From: HGM04593 sp045654645 | Lineage (GTDB): Bacteria > Bacteroidota > Bacteroidia > Bacteroidales > Bacteroidaceae | Assembly: GCA_045654645.1 (NCBI GenBank) | Contig: JAZONR010000074.1 | Location: 1-21,816 of the forward strand | DNA length: 21,816 nucleotides | Direction of reading: 5' to 3' | Shown here: positions 15,033-21,816 of the stretch, in pieces | How the letters are laid out: the number at the start of each line of letters is the position of its first letter | Numbering within the stretch: position 1 is the first letter of the stretch | Translations under genes and position numbers: made by a program | The notes under the pieces: generated by a model | Database searches by the model: none | What the model saw: only the letters and a program-made list of their open reading frames with translations | What the model was told of the DNA's origin: nothing

Positions 15033-15245
15033 CTACTCCTCTTCGGTTATATTGGCATCTTCATTTACTGTGCAACGGTGAGCGTTGCAGCAGCCTGTCG
15101 CTTCGTTGAAATGCCTTTTCACGCCATCCATTCTCTCTTTAATCTCCTTGCGAAACTCCTCGCCCTTCTTGGGGGCAAGCATAAGGGCAGCAACGCCACC
15201 GGCTACCACGCCGCCAACAAATGCCATAAAACTACAAATCTTCAT
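15033..15245 (-). CDS. YtxH domain-containing small membrane protein
   Basis: A 70-residue protein beginning MKICSFMAFVGGVVAGGVAALMLAPKKGEEFRKEI. It has one glycine-rich helix followed immediately by the LAPKKGEE motif typical of YtxH proteins (PF12732), then an amphipathic helix and an acidic end (NEDANITEEE). The longer frame to 15296 uses a non-ATG start and lacks this N-terminus; 15245 is chosen because the membrane helix then starts at the end of the protein as in the family. First gene of the YtxH/holin-X/small-basic set. YtxH proteins are linked to general stress in Bacillus. In Bacteroidota they commonly precede a holin-X gene. Confidence 0.82.
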   Translation of the reverse strand: MKICSFMAFVGGVVAGGVAALMLAPKKGEEFRKEIKERMDGVKRHFNEATGCCNAHRCTVNEDANITEEE

Positions 15246-15354
15246 AACACCAAAAAATTTAATTAGACAAACTGCCGGAGTTCCCCAAAGCCGCACATTT
15301 TAGATGTAACAATGCAGTTAAAACAGCTATTGAAGGCAGAAAAAGCGGCTGTTT

Positions 15355-15386
15355 CTTGTTGCATAACACCAAAAGCACTACCTTTG
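15355..15386 (+). promoter_or_regulatory. Bacteroidota-type promoter of the lipoprotein-rsmG-MBL operon
   Basis: CTTG (15355-15358, one mismatch to TTTG) and TACCTTTG (15379-15386, exact TAnnTTTG) are separated by 20 bases, the typical spacing. The ATG lies 31 bases downstream of the -7 box, leaving a short leader. This is the best promoter in the window. It faces away from the divergent YtxH operon. Confidence 0.6.
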
Positions 15387-15416
15387 GAACTCTGGTACAA
15401 ACTAAACAACTGAAAT

Positions 15417-16229
15417 ATGAAAAAGTCATTTGGCATTATACTTTCTTCAGTTTTATTTCTCCTTTTTTCGTGTGGCATAGAGAAGAGAGGGGAAAAGGCC
15501 TCTACCCCTGAGGTCGATAGCGGCTTGAGAGTCTCTTTAATAGAAATACAACAAAATAGCAGGCTCATCATCACCGACAGTATTTCGCCCACAATAACCT
15601 TCGACATCAAGCTATCACAGCTCACACTCGACAACAAAGAAGCCGAGGCAAAGATTGACAGCGCACTGGCCGAGAACCTGTTTGGTTTCCGCACCACCCT
15701 AATCGATGCTGCAAGACGATTCATCGATGAGCGTGAGCTGGCACATTCGGACTACCGCGATATCTACATCAATGCCAAGGAGGGCGAGATACCCCACTTT
15801 ATGATGGACGAATATTACATCATCTCGGGCACTGCGGATGTTGGTTACAAAGGATGCATCAACTACTTTGTGCATTGGGAGGAGTATACCGGCGGGGCAC
15901 ACCCCAGCACTGTGTGCCACTTCCACAACTATGACCCTGTGAGCGGCAATGAGATAACGCTCAACGATGTGTTGAAGGAGGGATACGAGGAGAGACTCCT
16001 TGCAATGCTGACCGACAAGCTTTTGCAATATGCCGGAGCGGCCAACATCGATGAACTGCACGAGATTGGATACCTCACCTTTGGCGACGATATGTACATA
16101 ACAAGGAATGTTATGTTTGGCAAAGAGGGAATATCATTCCTCTATAACCGATACGAGATTGCACCCTATGCAATGGGCGAAACAACACTCCTGCTCACCT
16201 ATAACGAACTTAAAGACCTATTAAAATAA
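15417..16229 (+). CDS. DUF3298 (RsiV-like) lipoprotein
   Basis: A 270-residue secreted protein. The signal peptide MKKSFGIILSSVLFLLFSC ends in a lipobox, with lipidation at C19, so it should be anchored to the inner or outer membrane. The C-terminal DUF3298 domain is recognised by YTGGAHPSTV (157-166), the segment ISFLYNRYEIAPYAMG and the final LLLTYNELKDLLK; a DUF4163-like part precedes it. These domains occur in RsiV, an anti-sigma factor, where they bind lysozyme; here the protein lacks an anti-sigma domain and its ligand is unknown. The stop overlaps the rsmG start (TAATG). Confidence 0.9.
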   Translation: MKKSFGIILSSVLFLLFSCGIEKRGEKASTPEVDSGLRVSLIEIQQNSRLIITDSISPTITFDIKLSQLTLDNKEAEAKIDSALAENLFGFRTTLIDAARRFIDERELAHSDYRDIYINAKEGEIPHFMMDEYYIISGTADVGYKGCINYFVHWEEYTGGAHPSTVCHFHNYDPVSGNEITLNDVLKEGYEERLLAMLTDKLLQYAGAANIDELHEIGYLTFGDDMYITRNVMFGKEGISFLYNRYEIAPYAMGETTLLLTYNELKDLLK

Positions 16230-16849
16230 TGGACAGCATAAGAAAATACTTCCCCAACCTCAGTGAGAAACAGGTTGAGCAGTTTGCTGCACTCTATGAC
16301 CTCTACTATGATTGGAACAGCAAAATCAATGTCATTTCGCGCAAGGACATAGAGAACCTCTACCTTCATCACGTTCTCCACTCTTTGGCAATAGCAAAGT
16401 ACATAACCTTCAAGCCCGGCACCACCATTATGGATATGGGCTGCGGAGGTGGTTTTCCCGGTATTCCACTTGCCATAATGTTTCCCGAGGTGCAATTTCA
16501 TCTTGTAGACAGCATTGGCAAGAAGGTGCGTGTGGCATCGGAGATTGCCAATGCCATTGGGCTCACCAATGTGCGCACAAGCCACAGCCGCGCCGAGGAG
16601 ATAAAGGAGAAATACTCTTTTGTGGTGAGCCGTGCCGTTATGCAGTTGCCCGACCTTGTAAAAATATGCCGCAAGCACATCTCCAAAGAGCAGTTCAATG
16701 CCCTGCCCAACGGCATCATCTGCCTCAAAGGTGGCAACATCACTGCCGAGACACACCCTTTCAAGAACTGTTGCGAGGTTGTTGAGGTGGGCAGCTATTT
16801 CAGCGAGGAGTTCTTCAAGGACAAGAAGGTTGTATATGTTCAAATCTGA
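16229..16849 (+). CDS. rsmG: 16S rRNA (guanine527-N7)-methyltransferase RsmG
   Basis: A 206-residue Rossmann-fold methyltransferase. Diagnostic features are NSKINVISRKDIENLYLHHV (30-49), the SAM-binding loop MDMGCGGGFPGIPLA (68-82), VDSIGKKVRVA, and FVVSRAVMQL near the active site. It methylates G527 of 16S rRNA. The ATG at 16229 overlaps the preceding stop by one base (TAATG), indicating translational coupling with the lipoprotein gene. The coding sequence ends 8 bases before the MBL-fold gene. The length fits the family (about 205-210). Confidence 0.96.
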   Translation: MDSIRKYFPNLSEKQVEQFAALYDLYYDWNSKINVISRKDIENLYLHHVLHSLAIAKYITFKPGTTIMDMGCGGGFPGIPLAIMFPEVQFHLVDSIGKKVRVASEIANAIGLTNVRTSHSRAEEIKEKYSFVVSRAVMQLPDLVKICRKHISKEQFNALPNGIICLKGGNITAETHPFKNCCEVVEVGSYFSEEFFKDKKVVYVQI

Positions 16850-16856
16850 TGCCGCA

Positions 16857-17495
16857 ATGAAACTGAAGATTTTTGAGCTCAATCCCGTGCAGGTAAACTG
16901 CTATCTTCTTTGGGACGAGACACGCGAAGCGTTGCTCATTGACTGTGGTGCCTGGTTCCCCTATGAGAAGGAGAACATAAAGCAGTTTGTGGCCGACAAC
17001 GGTCTCACAATAAAGCACCACCTGAACACACACCTTCACTTTGACCACATATTCGGTAACTCATTCATTGAAGAGACCTTTGGCGTGAAGGCCGAGGCTA
17101 ATGATGCCGACTGGCCCTGGGCCGAGAATATTGCAGAGCGCGTTGCAAGATTTGGAATAAAATATGAGGGTGTGGTTCCCCCGCTTGGGCGTGTGCTCAA
17201 CGACGGCGACGAGATTTTCTTTGGCAACCAGTGCCTAAAGGCGATAGCCGTGCCCGGCCACTCGCCCGGCAGCCTTGCATTTTACCTTCCCGAGCATAGG
17301 GTGCTTTTTAGCGGCGATGCGCTTTTCCAGTATAGCATAGGCCGCACCGATTTCCCCGACAGCAACCACCGACAGCTCATTATGGCTATACGCGAAAAGC
17401 TTTTTGCCCTGCCCGACGACACAGTTGTCTACCCCGGCCACGGCAGCAAAACAACCATTGGATTTGAAAAGAGAAATAATACGTTTCTCATTTAA
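16857..17495 (+). CDS. MBL-fold metallo-hydrolase, glyoxalase II-like
   Basis: A 212-residue metallo-beta-lactamase-fold enzyme. Metal ligands are THLHFDH (H59, H61, D63, H64), PGHSPGS (H135), GDALF (D154) and PGHG (H195). This full set is typical of glyoxalase II-like or YcbL-type hydrolases acting on small thioesters. A longer frame opens upstream at 16698, but it overlaps rsmG in another frame and its sequence is not conserved-looking; MFKSDAAMKLK at 16836 is an alternative. I chose 16857 (MKLKIFELNPVQVNCYLLWD) since relatives start at this beta strand and it is 8 bases after the rsmG stop. Last gene of its operon. Confidence 0.92.
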   Translation: MKLKIFELNPVQVNCYLLWDETREALLIDCGAWFPYEKENIKQFVADNGLTIKHHLNTHLHFDHIFGNSFIEETFGVKAEANDADWPWAENIAERVARFGIKYEGVVPPLGRVLNDGDEIFFGNQCLKAIAVPGHSPGSLAFYLPEHRVLFSGDALFQYSIGRTDFPDSNHRQLIMAIREKLFALPDDTVVYPGHGSKTTIGFEKRNNTFLI

Positions 17496-17537
17496 CACAG
17501 GCACACGCAGTGCTGTAACAGACGGCAAGTAAGGATA

Positions 17538-17578
17538 ATAAAAATCAGGAGCGCAAATTTTGCGCTCCTGATTTTTAT
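17538..17578. terminator. Bidirectional terminator between MBL and OPT genes
   Basis: A perfect 20-bp-arm palindrome around position 17558: the GC-rich core CAGGAGCGC/GCGCTCCTG is flanked by A-tract on one side and T-tract on the other. Read on the plus strand it ends in TTTTTAT, and on the minus strand too. It lies 43 bases after the MBL stop and 15 bases after the end of the convergent OPT gene. Confidence 0.92.
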
Positions 17579-17592
17579 AGGCTAAGTCTGTT

Positions 17593-19581
17593 TTACTTTT
17601 TTATTCTCATACTTGCCATTATCAGGTAAACCACCAACAAGGCATATACCACCAAGGCCACAGCCTCGCTGCCGGGGTTGGCAAGCCACTCTGTGTTCAG
17701 CATATTCACACCACCAAAGCGCAAGCCGGCGCTCAACACGCCCATCAATGCACCACCGGCAATGAAGCCCGATGCAAGCAGCGTACATTTCTCGCCACGC
17801 GCTGTGTTCACGGCAGCATCCTTGCTGCGAGTGGTTACATACCAGTTGATGAGACCACCTACAAGCAGCGGAAGGTTAAGTTCAAGAGGAATGAACATAC
17901 CAAGTGCAAAAGGCAATGCGGGAACCTTGAACAGTGTGAGCACCAATGCAAGGCCTGCACCAATGCCATAGAGCAACCAGGGTGCGCCAACGCCGCTCAT
18001 CAGCGGGTCGATGACAGCAGCCATTGCGTTGGCCTGTGGCGCTGCAAGCTCGCCGCTTGTGAAACCATAAGTCTTGTCAAGGATAATAATCACTCCCGAA
18101 ACAGTAGCTGCCGAAACAAGTGTACCCAGGAACTTCCAGGTTTGCTGCTTGGCCGGTGTGCTGCCAAGCCAGTAGCCTATCTTCAGGTCGGTGATGAAAC
18201 CGCCGGCCATTGAGAGCGCTGTGCACACCACACCACCCATAATGAGTGCAGCAACCATACCCGATGAGCCCTTCAGTCCCACGGCAACCATAATCACCGA
18301 TGCAAGAATAAGAGTCATCAATGTCATTCCCGATACAGGGTTAGAGCCCACAATGGCAATTGCATTGGCAGCAACAGTTGTGAAGAGGAACGATATTACA
18401 GCCACCAGCAGCACGGCCACAATGCTGTGCAACCAATTGCCGCTCATAACATCAAGAATAAAGAACACAAACACCATAAGCAGTGTAAAGATAATGCCAA
18501 ACAGCACCACCTTCATCGAGAGGTCCTTCTGTGTGCGCTCCTCGTTGCCGCTGTCGCGTTTGTTTGTCATCTCGCGTGCAGCAAGCCCCGCAGCGCTCTT
18601 AATTATGCCCCAAGATTTGAAAATACCAATAATTCCGGCCATTGCAATGCCGCCAATACCAATGCTCTTGGCATAGTTGGAGAAAATCTCCTCGGGCGAC
18701 ATCTGCCCAACGGCTGTAACAATCTCGGGGTTCCACATATTGAGCACCTGGTCGCCAAAGAGCAATGCCATTCCCGGCACAATGAGCAACCACACCACCA
18801 ACGAGCCCACGCAGATGATGATAGCATATTTAAGGCCAATGATGCAACCAAGGCCAAGCACGGCAGCTCCGGTGTTGAGCTTCAGCACAATCTTAGCTTT
18901 GTCGGCAAGCAGTTCGCCCCACCCCACAATGCGTGTTGTAACATTCTCGTTCCACCAGCCAAATGTAGCCACAATAAAATCATACAATCCGCCAATGAGG
19001 CCGGCAATGAGCAACGGTTTTGCCTGGCTGCCGCCCTTCTCGCCCGACACCAGCACCTGTGTGCTTGCAGTAGCCTCGGGGAAAGGATATTCACCGTGTT
19101 TCTCCTTTACAAAATATTTGCGGAAGGGAATGAGGAACAATATACCCAAAATACCGCCAAGCAGCGAACTGATGAACATCTGCATAAATGTTACAGTCAT
19201 CTCGGGATATTTTGCCTTAAGGATGTAGAGCGCCGGCAGTGTGAATATTGCACCGGCCACAATAACGCCCGAACAAGCACCAATTGACTGAATTATCACA
19301 TTCTCGCCCAGTGCGCCCTTGCGCTTTGCAACGGTTGATACACCCACAGCAATTATGGCAATGGGAATTGCAGCCTCAAACACCTGGCCCACCTTCAGAC
19401 CAAGATAGGCCGATGCTGCCGAGAATAGCACAGCCATAAGCACGCCCCAGGTTACCGACCAGGCGTTCACCTCGGGATAACTCTTTTTGGGCGACATCAA
19501 GGGATTATACTCCTCGCCCTCGTTCAACGGTCGGAAAGCATTCTCGGGCAATCCAACCTGTTTTTCGTTTTCGTTTTTCAT
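17593..19581 (-). CDS. OPT-family (oligopeptide transporter-like) membrane transporter
   Basis: A 662-residue integral membrane protein with about 15-16 hydrophobic helices. The first is NAWSVTWGVLMAVLFSAASA, followed by YLGLKVGQVFEAAIPIAII, the N-terminal OPT signature; later parts include YPFPEATA and SNPVSGMT-type loops and PALPFALGMFIPLELNLPLL. The family moves oligopeptides or metal chelates with protons, and in bacteria the substrate is often unknown. The ATG at 19581 begins a short hydrophilic cytoplasmic N-terminus (MKNENEKQVGLPENAF). It starts 24 bases after the stop of the large SUMF1 gene with no visible terminator, so read-through is possible; functionally they look unrelated. Confidence 0.95.
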   Translation of the reverse strand: MKNENEKQVGLPENAFRPLNEGEEYNPLMSPKKSYPEVNAWSVTWGVLMAVLFSAASAYLGLKVGQVFEAAIPIAIIAVGVSTVAKRKGALGENVIIQSIGACSGVIVAGAIFTLPALYILKAKYPEMTVTFMQMFISSLLGGILGILFLIPFRKYFVKEKHGEYPFPEATASTQVLVSGEKGGSQAKPLLIAGLIGGLYDFIVATFGWWNENVTTRIVGWGELLADKAKIVLKLNTGAAVLGLGCIIGLKYAIIICVGSLVVWLLIVPGMALLFGDQVLNMWNPEIVTAVGQMSPEEIFSNYAKSIGIGGIAMAGIIGIFKSWGIIKSAAGLAAREMTNKRDSGNEERTQKDLSMKVVLFGIIFTLLMVFVFFILDVMSGNWLHSIVAVLLVAVISFLFTTVAANAIAIVGSNPVSGMTLMTLILASVIMVAVGLKGSSGMVAALIMGGVVCTALSMAGGFITDLKIGYWLGSTPAKQQTWKFLGTLVSAATVSGVIIILDKTYGFTSGELAAPQANAMAAVIDPLMSGVGAPWLLYGIGAGLALVLTLFKVPALPFALGMFIPLELNLPLLVGGLINWYVTTRSKDAAVNTARGEKCTLLASGFIAGGALMGVLSAGLRFGGVNMLNTEWLANPGSEAVALVVYALLVVYLIMASMRIKK

Positions 19582-19605
19582 TTTATGTTATTTATTAAAG
19601 TTTAA

Positions 19606-21189
19606 TCAAAAAGCAGCCACTGCGCGGACATTAAACTCCTCCCATTTCTCTAAGATATTATAAGCTTTTTCTGAGTATGTATCAAAATGCCACGCACAAC
19701 CTATATTGTGTTGCGTTGATGACCAAAGCATTACACCCAATGTCTCCTGCTCTATTTTTTTCAATGTTTTATTAATTTCGTATGATTTAAGACATAAAAC
19801 TTTCAACTCTTTAATAGCTGGAAGATACCATCCCTCCCCCAATGATACGCACCACGCAAAGGCGGGGTAACCGGTCTTCCAATTAGGAAAAGCAAATATT
19901 GCAGACATATTAGCCATACCGTCTGTTTTTGAAGTGGCGTTAGTTTTTACAAAGTCTCCATTTACAAAATGCTTAGACCACCCGCACTTTGTTTGTTCAA
20001 GACTCACAATTTTTCCGTGAAGACCATCTTTGCTAACTTCAAAAACAATGCCCTCTTTTGTGCCGTCGTTGTAATAGTCGCCAACCTTGTAGGGCGCTGA
20101 TGTCTTTGAGTCTCTCTTGAGTGTGCTGCCACTGTCTTGAGTATGAGGAATACTACTCTTGACACCAAAAGTAGATATGGCACGCATACTATTATTATGA
20201 GATTTTCCCTCATAGTTAGTGCCACTACCTCCTATAAAAATTCCCCACGCGCATAAACCATCTTTCTCTGTTGAAGACCACGATTCTCTTTTATCAAGTT
20301 CTGATTTCCCTTTTGCCATTAATGTTTTGTCAATTACATTACGTTGAGTATATATAGACCACAACTCATCAATCGCAGGCAGATACCACTCATCGCCCAA
20401 TGATGCGCACCACGCAAAGGGAGGATAATTTTTCTGCCAATTATTCAAAGAACGTATTTTTTGCATATTATACATTCCATCAGTCTTAGAGACTGCACCG
20501 GTTTTTATATTATCTTCACCTTCAGACCAAGAGTCATAATTCTTTTCAAGGCTTACAATCTTTCCGCTGTAACCATTATTGCTAACCTCAAATACAACAC
20601 CCTCTTTCTTGCCGTCATTGTAATAATCGCCAATCTTGTAGGGAGCAGATGTTATTGAGCCAAGATTTGCAGGGCTGTTGTTATTGATGGGTGCAGCACT
20701 GCCCTCGGCACCAAAAGCGGACACGGCGCGCACATAGTTGTAGTTGGTCTTAAAGTTGCCGCCGGTGTCCCCGTCACCCATACGGACATACCACGCAGAA
20801 ATATCGTATTCCTGTGTTGAGGACAAATGCCTATTATTTTCAAGTTCTGAATTTTCTTTGACGTTTAATGCGTTGCTTATTGCTTTATATTGAGCATATA
20901 TTGCTTTTAGTTCTTCAAACGCAGGGAGATACCACCCCTCACCCAATGATGCACACCAAGCAAAGGCCGGGTAATCATTTTGCCAATTTGGTAAAGAACA
21001 TATTTTTTGCATATTGTACATTCCATCTGTTTTAGAGGTTGCGTCGGTTTCAACTTCCTTTAGAGACCACCTACAGATGTTATATTCAAGGCTTACAATT
21101 TTTCCATTGTAGCCGCCATTGCTAATTTCAAAGACAATGCCCTCTTTCTTGCCGTCGTTGTAATAGTCGCCAATCTTGTAGGGAGCAGA
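19606..21189 (-). repeat. Three tandem coding repeats of about 490-550 bp (DUF1566 units)
   Basis: Units begin at SAPYK codons at 21189, 20649 and 20100 (spacings 540 and 549 bp). The first half of each unit is strongly conserved in protein and often in DNA (for example the SKTDGM-NM segment and the YNDG(K/T)KEG segment). The last third, between the WSST and RAV motifs, differs greatly among the three, both in length and residues. Confidence 0.85.
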
Positions 21190-21816
21190 TGTCTTTGGGG
21201 CACTCATTGCTTTGCTTTGAGCAGATAAAACATAGTGTTGCTCTGATACACCAACTGCCGCAGTAGCACCATCGAGAGCAAGGCGCAGCCCGCAAGTACC
21301 TTTGCGGTTGCCGGGAATGTTGTAGTGGCGAAGCGCAACACGGGAATCTTGCTCAAAATTACTAAAGCACCACCCGCGCAGTACTCGGTCAGAGCCCAAT
21401 GAGGGGCCTGTCGGGTTGGTCTGAGCCGATGAGGGGTAAATGCCATACCAGTCGCTACACCATTCCCACACATTGCCGCTCATATCGTAGATGCCAAGCT
21501 CGTTGGGCTGTTTCTGTTTCACGGGGTGGGTTTTGCTGCGGCTGTTATCATAATACCAGGCTACATCGCCCAATGTATTGCTGCCGCTGTGTCGATAGCC
21601 TTTGGACTGGTTGCCGCCGCGGGCTGCATACTCCCATTCAGCCTCAGTGGGCAGGCGGAATTTTCTGCCGGCGGACAGTTGGTTGGCAAGCAAGGTGTTG
21701 AGCTTGTTTATAAAGGCTTTGCAATCATCGTAACTGACCATTTCTACCGGTTTGTTTTTGCCTTTGAAATGTGATGGGTTGCTGCCCATTACTGCCTGCC
21801 ACAGGGCTTGGGTAAC
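19606..21816 (-). CDS. Large SUMF1/FGE-like protein with three tandem DUF1566 (Lcl-like) domains, 5' end outside window
   Basis: The frame is open through the right edge, so the N-terminus is missing; 736 residues are visible, starting VTQALWQAVMGSNPSHFKG. Residues 1-185 are a SUMF1/FGE-sulfatase domain (RLPTEAEWEYAARGG, NELGIYDMSGNVWEW, RVLRGW, CGLRLAL). The usual RGGSW is RGWCF and I do not see the paired active-site cysteines of true FGE, so it is probably a non-catalytic C-type-lectin-fold unit. Three repeats follow at about 210-370, 390-550 and 573-736. Each starts APYK(I/V)GDYYNDG, continues GKIVSLE, CASLGEGWYLPA and ends WSST-AW-(V/M)RA(V/I). This is the DUF1566 pattern. The repeat region is visibly more AT-rich than the SUMF1 part. 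Role unknown; surface ligand binding is inferred from the fold. Confidence 0.85.
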   Translation of the reverse strand, partial: VTQALWQAVMGSNPSHFKGKNKPVEMVSYDDCKAFINKLNTLLANQLSAGRKFRLPTEAEWEYAARGGNQSKGYRHSGSNTLGDVAWYYDNSRSKTHPVKQKQPNELGIYDMSGNVWEWCSDWYGIYPSSAQTNPTGPSLGSDRVLRGWCFSNFEQDSRVALRHYNIPGNRKGTCGLRLALDGATAAVGVSEQHYVLSAQSKAMSAPKTSAPYKIGDYYNDGKKEGIVFEISNGGYNGKIVSLEYNICRWSLKEVETDATSKTDGMYNMQKICSLPNWQNDYPAFAWCASLGEGWYLPAFEELKAIYAQYKAISNALNVKENSELENNRHLSSTQEYDISAWYVRMGDGDTGGNFKTNYNYVRAVSAFGAEGSAAPINNNSPANLGSITSAPYKIGDYYNDGKKEGVVFEVSNNGYSGKIVSLEKNYDSWSEGEDNIKTGAVSKTDGMYNMQKIRSLNNWQKNYPPFAWCASLGDEWYLPAIDELWSIYTQRNVIDKTLMAKGKSELDKRESWSSTEKDGLCAWGIFIGGSGTNYEGKSHNNSMRAISTFGVKSSIPHTQDSGSTLKRDSKTSAPYKVGDYYNDGTKEGIVFEVSKDGLHGKIVSLEQTKCGWSKHFVNGDFVKTNATSKTDGMANMSAIFAFPNWKTGYPAFAWCVSLGEGWYLPAIKELKVLCLKSYEINKTLKKIEQETLGVMLWSSTQHNIGCAWHFDTYSEKAYNILEKWEEFNVRAVAAF

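Noticed and set aside
16698..16856. 5' extension of the MBL-fold gene inside rsmG
   Set aside because: The extension is the +1 frame of rsmG, Ser/Arg-rich and without homology-like pattern; the start at 16857 matches the family and lies right after the rsmG stop.
1..21816. CRISPR arrays, tRNA/rRNA genes, insertion sequences, phage integrases
   Set aside because: Looked for regularly spaced repeats, cloverleaf-like segments and transposase or integrase motifs; none seen. The holin-X gene belongs to a chromosomal family and is not a sign of prophage.

Overview
The window looks like a chromosomal segment of a Bacteroidota bacterium, most likely order Bacteroidales. Supports are Bacteroidota-style TAnnTTTG promoter elements, mostly weak Shine-Dalgarno sequences, an HU-LysM fusion protein, a DUF3298 lipoprotein, a MoxR gene of the kind that opens Bat-type operons, and SUMF1/DUF1566 surface-type domains. 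Most of it is housekeeping. I see no rRNA, tRNA, CRISPR array, integrase or transposase.

Layout. Positions 1-6762, minus strand: a putative transcription unit reads lepA, ftsY, rimO, a 90-residue HU protein and an HU-TM-LysM protein. Then comes a separately promoted moxR gene that runs off the left edge. Positions 6763-7168 hold a terminator, several hairpins, the lepA promoter and a possible gene remnant. Positions 7169-12058, minus strand: ettA (ABC-F), a doubtful 65-codon basic ORF, a PLP aminotransferase and a secreted GH20 hexosaminidase, closed by a clear terminator. Positions 12059-12421 have no gene but carry a long inverted repeat and possible small-RNA or dispersed-repeat material.

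Positions 12422-15245, minus strand: a GNAT acetyltransferase, rmuC, and a three-gene set (YtxH-like, holin-X/YqjE-like, small basic protein). That set recalls the enterobacterial yqjD-yqjE-yqjK arrangement. Positions 15417-17495, plus strand: a compact operon of a DUF3298 lipoprotein, rsmG and an MBL-fold hydrolase. It ends at a nearly perfect palindromic bidirectional terminator shared with the convergent OPT-family transporter (17593-19581, minus). The right edge (19606-21816, minus) is the 3' part of a large gene encoding a SUMF1/FGE-like domain followed by three tandem DUF1566 (Lcl-like) domains.

How the genes fit together. lepA, ftsY, rimO, ettA and rsmG all act in translation, ribosome modification or protein targeting. 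The HU pair adds chromosome organisation, and the fusion member could physically link nucleoid and peptidoglycan. The most unusual items are the HU-TM-LysM protein, the SUMF1 plus triple DUF1566 protein whose repeats differ mainly in their last third, a pair of mutually exclusive hairpins between ftsY and rimO, and a long inverted repeat upstream of ettA. None is proven to be a new system from this sequence alone.
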